Shown piece after piece: positions 7,687 through 17,199 of a stretch of DNA of 37,641 bases; the stretch's first letter is position 1; each line of letters begins with the position of its first letter. The stretch is from Acidimicrobiales bacterium. GTDB taxonomy: Bacteria; Actinomycetota; Acidimicrobiia; Acidimicrobiales; MedAcidi-G1. Both the position numbers and the translations under genes were made by a program. The stretch spans positions 1-37,641 of the forward strand of contig JAERSW010000037.1 in the NCBI GenBank assembly GCA_016845305.1, read 5' to 3'. Under the pieces are notes generated by a model, which worked only from the letters and a program-made list of their open reading frames with translations, had not been told where the DNA came from and did no database searches.

Positions 7687-8922
7687 TCAGCCGGCCAGCG
7701 AAAGGGCGGCGTGCAGCAGCACCTCGGCTCCGACGGTGGCCTGGCCCGGTTCGATCGACTCGGCCTCGTTGTGCGACAGGCCGTCGAGGCACGGCACGAA
7801 CACCATGGCCGCCGGACCCCGCGACGCCACGTAGCAGGCGTCGTGGCCGGCGCCCGAGACGATCCGCTCGTGGGAGCGGCCCGTGGCCGCGGTGGCCGCG
7901 GCCACCGCCTCGACGCACGCCGGGTCGAACGCCACCGGCGGCGAGTCGTTGTCGACGGCGATCTCCCAGCCGCAGCCGTGTCGCTCGGCCGCCTCCGCCA
8001 CCAGGGCCCGGAGCTCGGCGTCCATGCCGTCGAGCACGTCGGCCTCCGGGTGGCGGATGTCGACCGAGAACCGGATGGTGGCCGGCACCGTGTTGGGTGA
8101 CACCGGCTCGGACCGGAACTGGGCGGGCGTGGCCCGGGCCCATGGCCCCCGCTCGGCGGCGATCCGGTACAGGCCGTCCAGCACCTCGGCCAGCGGTCGG
8201 GCCGGGTCGTGACGCAGGTCCATGGGCGTCGGCCCCGCGTGGGCCGGGTCGCCGGTCAGGGTCACGGTCAGCCACCGGAACCCCTGCACGCCGACCACCA
8301 CGCCGACCTCCGAACCGCTGGCCTCCAGGACCGGTCCCTGCTCGATGTGAAGCTCCAGGTAGGCGGCCAGCTCGCGGCCCAGGGGCAGGTCGCCGGACCA
8401 GCCGAGGCGGTCCAGCTCGGCGCCGACGGAGACGCCGTCCACGTCGGCCAGCGCCCGCACCTCGTCGAGGTCTGACGCCTCGGCCCACACCGCGGAGCCC
8501 ATCATCGACAGCGGGAAGCGCGACCCCTCCTCGTTGGTCCACACCGCCACCTCCAGCGGGGCGGCGGTCACGACCCCGTGCTCGGCCAGCGTGGACAGCA
8601 CCTCCAGACCCCCGAGCACTCCGTAGACGCCGTCGAAGCGGCCCCCGGTCGGCTGGGTGTCGAGGTGGCTGCCGAGGACCACCGGCGACCGGTCGGGGTC
8701 GGTGCCCTCGCGGCGGGCGAACAGGTTGCCGACGGCGTCGGTGGCCAGCGTGCAACCGATCGAGGTGGCCCACTCGACGAACAGGGCCCGGCCGTCGGCG
8801 TCATCGTCGGACAGTGCCTGGCGGTTGGAGCCGCCGGCGGCGGTGGCCCCCACCTCGGCCATGGCCATCAGCCGCGACCAGAGGCGGTCGCCGTCGACGT
8901 GCAGCCTGGAGGTTCCGTCCAT
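7687..8922 (-). CDS. M20 zinc amidohydrolase, N-carbamoyl-L-amino-acid hydrolase/allantoate amidohydrolase type
   Basis: 411 residues, normal length for the HyuC/AmaB/AllC group. Two-metal site residues are all present: GSHLDTQPTGGRFDG (His86 and Asp97), TNEEGSRF (Glu131, Glu132), LHIEQGP (His192) and GLSHNEAE (His384). The pattern SPNTVP and AGHDA, typical of this group, are also present. It hydrolyses N-carbamoyl or N-acyl amino acids or ureido acids in the cytoplasm. It lies 37 bases downstream of the ABC permease gene and is preceded by GGGGGAGA as ribosome-binding site, which suggests it acts on the imported compound. Confidence 0.9.
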   Translation of the reverse strand: MDGTSRLHVDGDRLWSRLMAMAEVGATAAGGSNRQALSDDDADGRALFVEWATSIGCTLATDAVGNLFARREGTDPDRSPVVLGSHLDTQPTGGRFDGVYGVLGGLEVLSTLAEHGVVTAAPLEVAVWTNEEGSRFPLSMMGSAVWAEASDLDEVRALADVDGVSVGAELDRLGWSGDLPLGRELAAYLELHIEQGPVLEASGSEVGVVVGVQGFRWLTVTLTGDPAHAGPTPMDLRHDPARPLAEVLDGLYRIAAERGPWARATPAQFRSEPVSPNTVPATIRFSVDIRHPEADVLDGMDAELRALVAEAAERHGCGWEIAVDNDSPPVAFDPACVEAVAAATAATGRSHERIVSGAGHDACYVASRGPAAMVFVPCLDGLSHNEAESIEPGQATVGAEVLLHAALSLAG

Positions 8923-8959
8923 GGGTGGTCTCCCCCGCCCGGCCGACGCCGGACCGTCG

Positions 8960-9901
8960 TCAGCGGCTCCGGAGCTTCGGGTCGAGCGCGTCCCGCAGGC
9001 CGTCGCCGATGAAGTTCACGCTCAGCACCGTCAGCGAGATCAGGGTGCCGGGGCCCACGACGCGCATCGGGGTGATGCTGATGAAGTCCTTGCCGTCGTA
9101 GAGCAGACGGCCCCAGGTCGGGAAGTCCGACGGGAAGCCGAGGCCCAGGAACGACAGCGCCGACTCGGTGATGATGGCCACGGCCATGCCGAGCGCGGCG
9201 GCCACCATGACCGGGCTCATGCAGTTGGGGAGGATGTGGCGGAAGATCACGTTGCGCTTCCGGGTCCCGATGCTGTGGGCGGCGGCCACGAACTCCTGCT
9301 GCTTGATGGTCAGCACCTCGCCGCGGACGACGCGCGCCGTCTGCATCCACGACGTCACGCCGATGATGAGCACGATCAGCATGAAGATGCCCTGCTCGGG
9401 GCCGAACGCGGCCCGCAGCGAGTCGCGGAAGAGCATGAAGATGACCATGAGCAGCGGCAGCACCGGCAGGGCCAGGAACATGTCGGTGAGCCGCATGAGC
9501 AGGCCGTCGAGACGCCGGTAGAAGCCGGCCAGGATGCCGACGGTGGTGCCCAGCGAGACGGCCAGACCCATGGCGGTGATGGCCACCAGCAGCGAGATGC
9601 GGCCACCCACCATCGAGCGGGCCACCATGTCGCGACCGAGGTTGTCGGTGCCCAGCGGGTGCTTCCACGACGGGCCCTGGTTGCGCATCTTGATGTCGGC
9701 CTCGACGGCGTCGTAGGGCAGCAGGAGCGGCCCCACGAAGCTGGCGATCGACACGAACAGCAGGACGATCAGGCCCGCCATGGCGCCCTTGTGCCGGCGG
9801 AACTGCCGCCACACGTCGCCCCACAGCGACCGGTGCACGACCTTCTCGTCGTCGGCCGCCTCGACGACACCGTCCACGGAGGTGGCCTCGGGCTCAGTCA
9901 T
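8960..9901 (-). CDS. peptide/nickel-type ABC transporter permease (DppC/OppC family)
   Basis: 313-residue inner-membrane permease. A first membrane helix near residues 40-60 (MAGLIVLLFVSIASFVGPLLL) precedes the periplasmic loop HPLGTDNLGRDMVARSMVGGRISL, a DppC hallmark. The cytoplasmic EAA loop reads EFVAAAHSIGTRKRNVIFRHILPN. Five to six helices can be traced. The start ATG overlaps the DppB-type gene by 8 bases (ATGACTGA), so the two permease halves are translationally coupled. Confidence 0.94.
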   Translation of the reverse strand: MTEPEATSVDGVVEAADDEKVVHRSLWGDVWRQFRRHKGAMAGLIVLLFVSIASFVGPLLLPYDAVEADIKMRNQGPSWKHPLGTDNLGRDMVARSMVGGRISLLVAITAMGLAVSLGTTVGILAGFYRRLDGLLMRLTDMFLALPVLPLLMVIFMLFRDSLRAAFGPEQGIFMLIVLIIGVTSWMQTARVVRGEVLTIKQQEFVAAAHSIGTRKRNVIFRHILPNCMSPVMVAAALGMAVAIITESALSFLGLGFPSDFPTWGRLLYDGKDFISITPMRVVGPGTLISLTVLSVNFIGDGLRDALDPKLRSR

Positions 9902-10904
9902 AGCGGATCCTCGGATCCAGGATGCCGTAGACGACGTCGGCCACCAGGTTGAAGAACACGGTCAGCGCGGCGACCATGAACGACAACGTCTGCACCATGG
10001 GCACGTCACCCATGTGGATGGCGCTGATGAGCAGGTGCCCGATGCCGTTGATGCGGAAGATCTGCTCGGTGATCAGGGCGCCGGCGAAGATGCCCGGCAC
10101 CTGCATGGCGATCAGGGTGACGACTGGGATGAGGCTGTTGCGGAGCACGTGGCGCACCAGCACCCGCTTCTCCTTGAGGCCCTTGGACCGGGCGGTACGG
10201 ACGTAGTCCTCGGACAGGTTGTCCAGCATCGACGACCGGGTGAACCGGCTGAGTGCCGCCGCGTTGAACATGGACAGCACGCCCACCGGCATGACCAACT
10301 GCTTGATCTGGGCGACCAGCGAGTCCCAGTCGGTGACCTCCAGGGTCGTGTCGTAGTACGACGGGAACCAGCCCAGATGCACGCTGAAGATCACGATGGC
10401 CAGCAGGCCGGTGAAGAAGGTCGGCACCGAGTAGCCGACCATCGAGAAGAAGGTGCCGACCTGGTCGAACACCGAGTACTGGCGGTAGGCGGAGATGACG
10501 CCGACCGGCACGGCGATGAGGATGCCGAAGATGAACGCCAGGCCCATGACCCAGGTGGTCTGGGGCAGCCGCTCGGCGATGGTCTCCACCACCGGGGCCC
10601 GCGACTGCCACGAGATGACCCGGGTGCGCTCGCCGCTGCCGACCTGCACGTTGAACATCGTCTCGAAGAGGCTGATCGGCTCGTTGATGAAGACCTGCTT
10701 CATCCACAGCACCCAGCGGGTGAGGAAGGGATCGTTGAAGCCGAGGGCCTCGCGGATCTGCTCGCGGACGTCCGGCGGAATGCTCAGCGGCAGCGAGGAC
10801 GTCGGGTCGCCGGGCGCCAGGTCGAGGATGGCGAAGATGACGAAGCTGATGGCGATCAGCGTGGGGACGGCGATGGTCAGGCGGCGCCCGATGAACCACA
10901 GCAT
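9894..10904 (-). CDS. peptide/nickel-type ABC transporter permease (DppB/OppB family)
   Basis: 336-residue inner-membrane permease. The N-terminus FIGRRLTIAVPTLIAISFVIFAILDLAPGDP is the usual first helix plus APGDP motif. The EAA loop reads DYVRTARSKGLKEKRVLVRHVLRNSLIPVVT. The protein has a long periplasmic loop (residues about 60-90) with RWVLWMKQVFINEP. The start is supported by a strong Shine-Dalgarno (GGAGGGGAGG). Between this gene and the lipoprotein gene upstream lies a large stem-loop that probably reduces permease relative to binding-protein expression. Confidence 0.94.
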   Translation of the reverse strand: MLWFIGRRLTIAVPTLIAISFVIFAILDLAPGDPTSSLPLSIPPDVREQIREALGFNDPFLTRWVLWMKQVFINEPISLFETMFNVQVGSGERTRVISWQSRAPVVETIAERLPQTTWVMGLAFIFGILIAVPVGVISAYRQYSVFDQVGTFFSMVGYSVPTFFTGLLAIVIFSVHLGWFPSYYDTTLEVTDWDSLVAQIKQLVMPVGVLSMFNAAALSRFTRSSMLDNLSEDYVRTARSKGLKEKRVLVRHVLRNSLIPVVTLIAMQVPGIFAGALITEQIFRINGIGHLLISAIHMGDVPMVQTLSFMVAALTVFFNLVADVVYGILDPRIRYD

Positions 10905-11002
10905 CCGTGCCTCCCCTCCTCGCCTCGTCGTTCGCCCCGTCGACCGGCCCTCTGGCCGACGGTCATTGAATCACGGATCCGAACGGGCCCGGAAAACGGA
11001 CC

Positions 11003-11049
11003 CGGTCGGGGAACCTCGCAGCACCCGGTGCCGCGAGGCTCCCCGACCG
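11003..11049 (-). terminator. stem-loop between solute-binding-protein and permease genes (partial terminator or 3'-end stabiliser)
   Basis: Two 17-base arms (11003-11019 and 11033-11049) pair with one G-U wobble. The 13-base loop contains a further small palindrome (GCACC-C-GGTGC). On the minus strand the hairpin starts 25 bases after the lipoprotein stop and is followed within a few bases by a short T run (CGTTTTCC). In many importer operons such a hairpin lets the binding protein be made in excess over the permeases. Confidence 0.75.
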
Positions 11050-11074
11050 AAGAGTCCTTCAGATCAGGTCCGGA

Positions 11075-12877
11075 CTAGTCCCGGCCCCAATCCTCGAGGT
11101 TCCACAGCTCGGCATCCCACGGGTTGAGCTTGACCCCGGTCAGCGAGTTGGCATGGGCCGACACGCTGCCGCGGTGGATCAGCGGGATGATCGAGTAGTT
11201 GCCGACCACCAGGTCGTTCAGGGCGATGGTGATCTCGTTGCGACGGTCGATGTCGGCCGTCTGGGCCAGCTCGGCGTGCAGGGCGTCGAACTCATCGCTC
11301 TGGAAGCGCTGCACGTTGCTGCCCTGCCAGTTGAGGTCCTTGCCGCTGATCTGCGAGGTCAGCCAGTTGCCCATGTAGGCCTGCGAGTCCACGCCGGCCG
11401 CACCGTTGGTGTACATCTGGATGTCGGCGTAGAACTTGCCGTAGGTGTCCGGGCTGGCCGGATCGCCACCGAAGAACACCGAGGCGTCGATGTTGCGCAG
11501 CTCGGTCTCGACGCCGATCTTGGCCCAGTCCTGCTTGATGAGCTCCTGCGTGGCCTGACGGACCGTGTTGGTCGACGTCTGGTACAGGATCTTCATCGGG
11601 ACGCCGTCGGGCGTCTCGCGGACGCCGTCACCATCGGTGTCGGCGTAGCCGGCGTCGTCCAGCAGCTGGTTGGCCAGGTCGATGTCCTGGGTCAGGCACT
11701 CGTCCTGGGCCGTCGACGTCTGGGCCGGCGGAGCGGGCCACACGTTGCAGGTCGGGCGACCGGCCTCGCCGTAGCCGACGTCCACCAGGGTCTGGCGGTC
11801 GATGGCGATCGACAGGGCCCGGCCGACCACCGGGTCGGTCAGGAACGGGTGCGGGTTGGTGCCGTCCAGCCACTCCGAACGGTCGTCGCCGAGCGACGGA
11901 TCCGGGTTGGTCTGGTTGACCATCAGGCGCTCGACCATGGTCGAGAAGGCCGAGACGACCTGGCCCTGGCCACCGGCCAGCATGCCGGCGAGGATCTCCG
12001 GCTCGACCTGGAGGTTCCAGGCGTAGTCGGCCTCACCCAACTCGAGGACCGAGCGGGCGTTCGACGGGGCGTCGCCGCCACCCTTGATGACGACCCGGCC
12101 GAAGTACGGCTTGCCCTCGGCGATGCCGCGGTAGTTCGGGTTCATCACGTAGACGGCGGTGTCGTTCGTGGCGAACGACTCGGCCATGAAGGCACCGGTA
12201 CCGATCGGAGCGAAGTTCTGGTCCGAGCACTCGGCCGAGGCCGCGCCGACGCAGTCGCCGAACTGGGCCCGCGAGATGACCGGCATCGAGTTCGACACGA
12301 ACGGCACGTACGGGAACGGCGTCGCCTCGGCGAAGGTCACCACGACGGTGAGGTCGTCGGTCGCCTCGACGGAGGTCACGCCCTCGAAGTCCGACGCCCG
12401 GGCGCAGCCGGTGTCGGGGTGCGAGCAGTACTCCCACGAGAAGACCACGTCGTCGGAGGTCACCGGGGTGCCGTCCGAGAACAGCAGGCCCTCCTGGAGG
12501 GTCCAGGTGATCGACGTGAGGTCCTCGGACACGCCGCCGTTGCCGACGGTCGGGATCTCGGTGGCCAGCGCCGGGATCAGCACACCGGCGTCGTCGAACT
12601 CGGCCAGCGGCTCGAGGATGACGGTTCCGGCGTCACGGTCCTTCCAGCCACCCGACAGGTACGGGTTCAGCGTGGACGGGGCCTGCCAGTACAGGATGGT
12701 CACGGTGCCACCCTCGCCGGCCACCGGACCGGCCGGAGCGGCCGTGGTGGTCGGAGCGGCGGTCGTCGCCGGAGCGGCGGTGGTGGCCGGAGCGGCCTCC
12801 TCATCGCTGCCGCAGGCACCTGCGACCAGGGTCAGGGCCGCCAGGACGGCGACCAGACGGACGAACTTCTTCATCAT
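11075..12877 (-). CDS. family 5 extracellular solute-binding lipoprotein of a peptide-type ABC importer
   Basis: 600 residues. A lipoprotein signal peptide (MMKKFVRLVAVLAALTLVAGAC) ends at Cys22, then a linker rich in Ala, Thr and Pro (about 28-50) spaces the domain from the membrane. The mature part has family-5 features: LNPYLSGGWKDRDAGTVILEPLAEFD, TWTLQEGLLFSDGTPVTSDDVVFSWEY and, near the C-terminus, AIDRQTLVDVGYGEAGRPT. It captures peptides or similar oligomeric or amide compounds outside the cell. Two adjacent ATG codons are possible; the second (12874) is better spaced from GAGAGGGGAA. It has its own 127-base upstream region with a CRP-type site. Confidence 0.95.
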   Translation of the reverse strand: MMKKFVRLVAVLAALTLVAGACGSDEEAAPATTAAPATTAAPTTTAAPAGPVAGEGGTVTILYWQAPSTLNPYLSGGWKDRDAGTVILEPLAEFDDAGVLIPALATEIPTVGNGGVSEDLTSITWTLQEGLLFSDGTPVTSDDVVFSWEYCSHPDTGCARASDFEGVTSVEATDDLTVVVTFAEATPFPYVPFVSNSMPVISRAQFGDCVGAASAECSDQNFAPIGTGAFMAESFATNDTAVYVMNPNYRGIAEGKPYFGRVVIKGGGDAPSNARSVLELGEADYAWNLQVEPEILAGMLAGGQGQVVSAFSTMVERLMVNQTNPDPSLGDDRSEWLDGTNPHPFLTDPVVGRALSIAIDRQTLVDVGYGEAGRPTCNVWPAPPAQTSTAQDECLTQDIDLANQLLDDAGYADTDGDGVRETPDGVPMKILYQTSTNTVRQATQELIKQDWAKIGVETELRNIDASVFFGGDPASPDTYGKFYADIQMYTNGAAGVDSQAYMGNWLTSQISGKDLNWQGSNVQRFQSDEFDALHAELAQTADIDRRNEITIALNDLVVGNYSIIPLIHRGSVSAHANSLTGVKLNPWDAELWNLEDWGRD

Positions 12878-12927
12878 TTCCCCTCTCTGGGACGCACGAG
12901 TCCACCCGCGATCCCACCAATTGGATC

Positions 12928-12943
12928 TGTGACTTTTATCACT
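12928..12943 (-). promoter_or_regulatory. candidate CRP/FNR-family binding site upstream of the lipoprotein gene
   Basis: On the minus strand AGTGA-N6-TCACA, matching 9 of the 10 conserved bases of TGTGA-N6-TCACA. It lies 51-66 bases before the lipoprotein start, in an AT-richer stretch beside the 8-base palindrome CCAATTGG (12917-12924). No regulator gene is in the window. Confidence 0.45.
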
Positions 12944-13004
12944 TCGGGACCTAACGATCCAGCCCGCGGCAATGACAATTCCGTGACGACCGCCGAAACC
13001 GCCC

Positions 13005-13993
<989 letters not shown>

Positions 13994-13994
<1 letters not shown>

Positions 13995-15085
13995 CACGCG
14001 TCTTCTCCCTCGGCGGATGCTCCCCCGACCGGTTCTCCCCAGTCGGCGCCCTCCGCGCCGAGGCCACGGCCGTCGTCCAACCAGCACGCCACGCTCCGGC
14101 CGCCGACGTCGGTCAGCACCGGGTTCTCGCTGTGGCACCGATCGAAGGCGTGCGGGCAGCGGGGCGCGAACGAGCAACTGTCCGGCTCGCTGCGCAGGTC
14201 GGGCGGCTGGCCCAGGATGTTGACCAGCCGGGTGCCGCGCGAGTTGGCCGACGGCAGCGAGGCCAGCAGGCCGTGGGCGTAGGGGTGCCGGGGCTGGGCG
14301 TACAGCTCGGCCACCGGGGCGTCCTCGACGATCTGGCCGCCGTACATGACCAGCACCCGGTCGACGAGGCCGGCCACCACGCCGAGGTCGTGGGTGATCC
14401 AGATCACGGCCATGCCCAGCTTGGAGCGGAGCTCCTTGACCAGCTCCAGGATCTGGGCCTGGATGGTCACGTCGAGGGCCGTGGTCGGCTCGTCGGCCAC
14501 GAGGACCTGCGGGTTGCAGGCCAGGGCGATGGCGATCATCACCCGCTGGCGCATGCCGCCCGACAGCTCGTGCGGATAGCACCGCAGGCGGTCCTCGGCG
14601 GCGGGGATGCCCACCAGCTGGAGGAGCTCGAGGGCCCGGGCCCACATGGCCTTCTTCGAGCCCGGGTCGTGGACCTCGAGGGACTCCACGATCTGGCGGC
14701 CCACGGTGACCACCGGGTTCAGCGACGTCATCGGGTCCTGGAAGATGAAGCCGACCTTGCCGCCGCGGACGGCCCGCAGGTCGTCGAGGTCCATGGCCAG
14801 GAGGTCCTCGCCGCCGAACACGGCCTCGCCGGCGGCGATGTCGCCGGGCGGCGACGGGATGAGCCGCAGCAGCGACATCATCGTCACGCTCTTGCCCGAG
14901 CCGCTCTCGCCGACCACGCCGAGCACCTCGCCGTCGGACAGGTCGAACGACACCCCGTTGACGGCGTGCACGGTGCCGTCCTGGGTGTGGAAGCGGGTGG
15001 TCAGGTTCCGCACCGACAACGCCGGCGTGGCGCCGGCCGTCGGCGCGTCGGACGGCGGGGCCTCGGTCATGGTGGGGGGTGTCAT
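13994..15085 (-). CDS. peptide-type ABC transporter ATPase (DppD/OppD family)
   Basis: 363 residues. Walker A GESGSGKS (59-66), signature LSGGMRQR, Walker [15 protein letters not shown], and the C-terminal Cys-rich peptide-transporter segment ([14 protein letters not shown]) are all present. The first 20 residues are a loose Pro/Ala-rich lead, and a second in-frame ATG six codons in is possible. Start at 15085 has GGAG about 12 bases upstream. It follows the M20D amidohydrolase gene by 15 bases, so hydrolase and ATPases share a transcript. Confidence 0.94.
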
Positions 15086-15100
15086 GTGGGTGGGCTCCGT

Positions 15101-16246
15101 TCAGCCGCCGAGGCGGTCCCAGACGTCCTGTTCGGCCATGTCGATGATGGTCCAGGCCATGCCCAGGGCGCCATCGCGCAGGGCCGACTCGCCGCCCGGC
15201 TCGACGGTCGCCGCCGCGAACTCGGGCTGGTGGTTGACGGCATCACCACAGTCCATGCCCAGCATGGGGTGGATCGACGGGACGACCTGGCTGACGTTGC
15301 CCATGTCGGACGATCCGCCGGCCCGGGCCGCGCCATCGCTGATCGGCATGGGTCGACCCAGCGCCTCCGAGTTGGCGGCGTACAGGTCGACCATGACCCC
15401 GTTGTTGGCCATGTTGTCGTAGCCGTGCGCCGTCGGCGCCCACTCGAACCGGCAACCCGTGGCGATGGCGGCCGCCTCGAAGCAGGCCTTCACCTTGGGC
15501 ACCAGCTCGTCGAGGCGCTCCACCGTCTGGGACCGGATCAGCCACTCGGACTTCGTGTACGACGGCACCACGTTCACCGCGTCGCCGCCGTGGGACACCT
15601 TGCAGTGCACCCGATCGCCGTCGACCATGGCCTGACGCAGCGTCGAGATGTTGACGTAGGCCTGCACGAAGGCGTCGAGCGCGTTGATGCCCTCCTCGGG
15701 GGCGAACGCGGCGTGCGAGTCCTTGCCGAAGAACTCCACGTCATAGTGCTGGCAGGCCATGAACGACGGATCGATCTCGTCGTAGGGCCCGGGGTGGACC
15801 ATCATCGACGCCGCCGCGTCCTCGAAGGCCCCGGCGTCGATCAGCTCGACCTTGCCGCCGCCACCCTCCTCGGCCGGCGTGCCCAGCACGGTGACCCGGA
15901 TGCCGAGTTCCTCGACCAGCGGGGCGAGGGCCACCCCGGCGCCGACGGCCGACGTGGCGATGACGTTGTGGCCGCAGGCGTGGCCGACCTCGGGCAGGGC
16001 GTCGTACTCGCAGCAGATGACCACCCGGGGTCCGCTGGTGCCGACGGTGGCCTCGAAGGCGGTGTCGAGGCCATGACTTGGGTAGGTGACGTCGAAGCCG
16101 TTGTCGCCGAGGAAGGCGCTGATCCGCGCCGACGCCTCGAACTCCTCGTACCCCAGCTCGGGGTTCTCGTACATCCATCGGGACAGGTCGCGCAGCTGCT
16201 GCTCGACGCCGTCGAAGGCCTGCTGGGCCGCGTGCTTGGTCGACAT
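15101..16246 (-). CDS. M20D-type amidohydrolase/peptidase (aminoacylase or AbgB-like)
   Basis: 381 residues of the M20 dimetal amidohydrolase family. The metal-binding region reads [14 protein letters not shown] (residues 81-94, Cys91 and His93), followed by PAEEGGGG (Glu126, Glu127). This is the M20D pattern of enzymes cleaving N-acyl amino acids, amidobenzoyl-glutamate or IAA conjugates. An expected dimerisation-domain segment ([21 protein letters not shown]) is present. It starts the importer transcript: TACGTT ends 7 bases before the ATG, without Shine-Dalgarno. Its place next to a peptide-type importer suggests it hydrolyses what is imported. Confidence 0.9.
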   Translation of the reverse strand: MSTKHAAQQAFDGVEQQLRDLSRWMYENPELGYEEFEASARISAFLGDNGFDVTYPSHGLDTAFEATVGTSGPRVVICCEYDALPEVGHACGHNVIATSAVGAGVALAPLVEELGIRVTVLGTPAEEGGGGKVELIDAGAFEDAAASMMVHPGPYDEIDPSFMACQHYDVEFFGKDSHAAFAPEEGINALDAFVQAYVNISTLRQAMVDGDRVHCKVSHGGDAVNVVPSYTKSEWLIRSQTVERLDELVPKVKACFEAAAIATGCRFEWAPTAHGYDNMANNGVMVDLYAANSEALGRPMPISDGAARAGGSSDMGNVSQVVPSIHPMLGMDCGDAVNHQPEFAAATVEPGGESALRDGALGMAWTIIDMAEQDVWDRLGG

Positions 16247-16253
16247 GCGGCGG

Positions 16254-16259
16254 AACGTA
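16254..16259 (-). promoter_or_regulatory. -10-like hexamer of a leaderless promoter, M20D/ABC operon
   Basis: TACGTT on the minus strand, 7 bases before the ATG at 16246. It suggests that this operon starts here rather than by read-through from the racemase-like gene 70 bases upstream. Confidence 0.45.
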
Positions 16260-16316
16260 CCAGTCGGGTCCCGCCGATCGGCCAGCCCGCCCGGGACCCG
16301 CTGCGACCGGTCCGAC

Positions 16317-17147
16317 CTACAGGCCGCCCAGGAGGGCGCCGGGCGCGAAGGTCGGGGTGACGCCGAGGGACCGGAAGATGGCCCAGTACAGGGTGGTGTC
16401 GGACGCGATCACCGGTCGGCCCACCGCGGCCTCCATGGCCTCGATGCGGTGCAGGCACCGCTGGGCGAGGCCGTCGTCGCGCCGCCAGTTGGGCATGCCG
16501 TTGATGACCACCACCTCGGCGTCCGGGGCCCGCTCGACGGCCCGGACCACCGACTCGACGGCGTCGGCCTGCGGGAAGATCCACCGCCGGGCGTTGACCT
16601 CCTCCTGGTCGGGGTACATGCCGAGGTCGACGAAGTTGAGGGCCTCGAGGACGTCGATGCCGGCGCTGCGCAGGAAGCCGGCCAGCCCGTCGCGCCAGTC
16701 CGGCCAGTAGTAGACGGAGTCGAGCACCACCTTCTCGGCGCCGAGGGCGCGCACGGCGTCGACGAGGGTCATGCCGGCCATGTGGAACGGCATGCCGTAG
16801 GTGTCGGCCATGCGGTCGCAGAAGGCCCGGATGTCGGCGGCGTCGGTGCCGTTGCAGTGCACCCAGTTGGAGCCGACCTGCCCGACCACGTCGGCGCCGT
16901 TGTTGGCCATGCAGTGGGCGTACTCCTCCAGCAGGTGGAAGTTGTCGGACCGCTGGGAGAGCTCGTGGGCGTACACCGGGGCGTGCAGCATCCGGCCGTG
17001 GACGCCGACGGTGGGCGGCGCCATGCGCAGGAAGTCCGAGGGGGCGGCGTCAAAGTCGTGCGGCGGCGAGGTGAAGCCCACCTGGTGGGGGAACAACTTC
17101 TTGTCCGGGTCGTCCCAGACGGTCGGACGGACGTAGGCGTCGGTCAT
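16317..17147 (-). CDS. Asp/Glu racemase superfamily protein (maleate isomerase/arylmalonate decarboxylase-like) lacking the catalytic Cys
   Basis: 276 residues. Residues 119-160 (GMPFHMAGMTLVDAVRALG...KVVLDSVYYWPDWRDGLAGFL broken by short loops) and 212-256 (VVVINGMPN ... GRPVIASDTTLYW) follow arylmalonate decarboxylase and maleate isomerase closely. The residue matching catalytic Cys188 is Asn216, and the N-terminal Cys position of the racemases and isomerases is Gly92 (VVGQVGSNW). Neither Cys is present, so cofactor-free proton transfer by the known mechanism is not expected. Function is open: a binding protein, or an enzyme with other chemistry. It is 52 bases downstream of the thiolase gene. 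Confidence 0.75.
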   Translation of the reverse strand: MTDAYVRPTVWDDPDKKLFPHQVGFTSPPHDFDAAPSDFLRMAPPTVGVHGRMLHAPVYAHELSQRSDNFHLLEEYAHCMANNGADVVGQVGSNWVHCNGTDAADIRAFCDRMADTYGMPFHMAGMTLVDAVRALGAEKVVLDSVYYWPDWRDGLAGFLRSAGIDVLEALNFVDLGMYPDQEEVNARRWIFPQADAVESVVRAVERAPDAEVVVINGMPNWRRDDGLAQRCLHRIEAMEAAVGRPVIASDTTLYWAIFRSLGVTPTFAPGALLGGL

Positions 17148-17199
17148 GGTGTCGTGTCTCCGGGATCGGGGTGGGTCGGGGTCACGCGGGTTCGGGCGC

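Noticed and set aside
12712-12795. Repetitive GGAGCGGC units, possible minisatellite
   Set aside because: They encode the Ala/Thr/Pro linker after the lipoprotein signal peptide, which explains the repetition.
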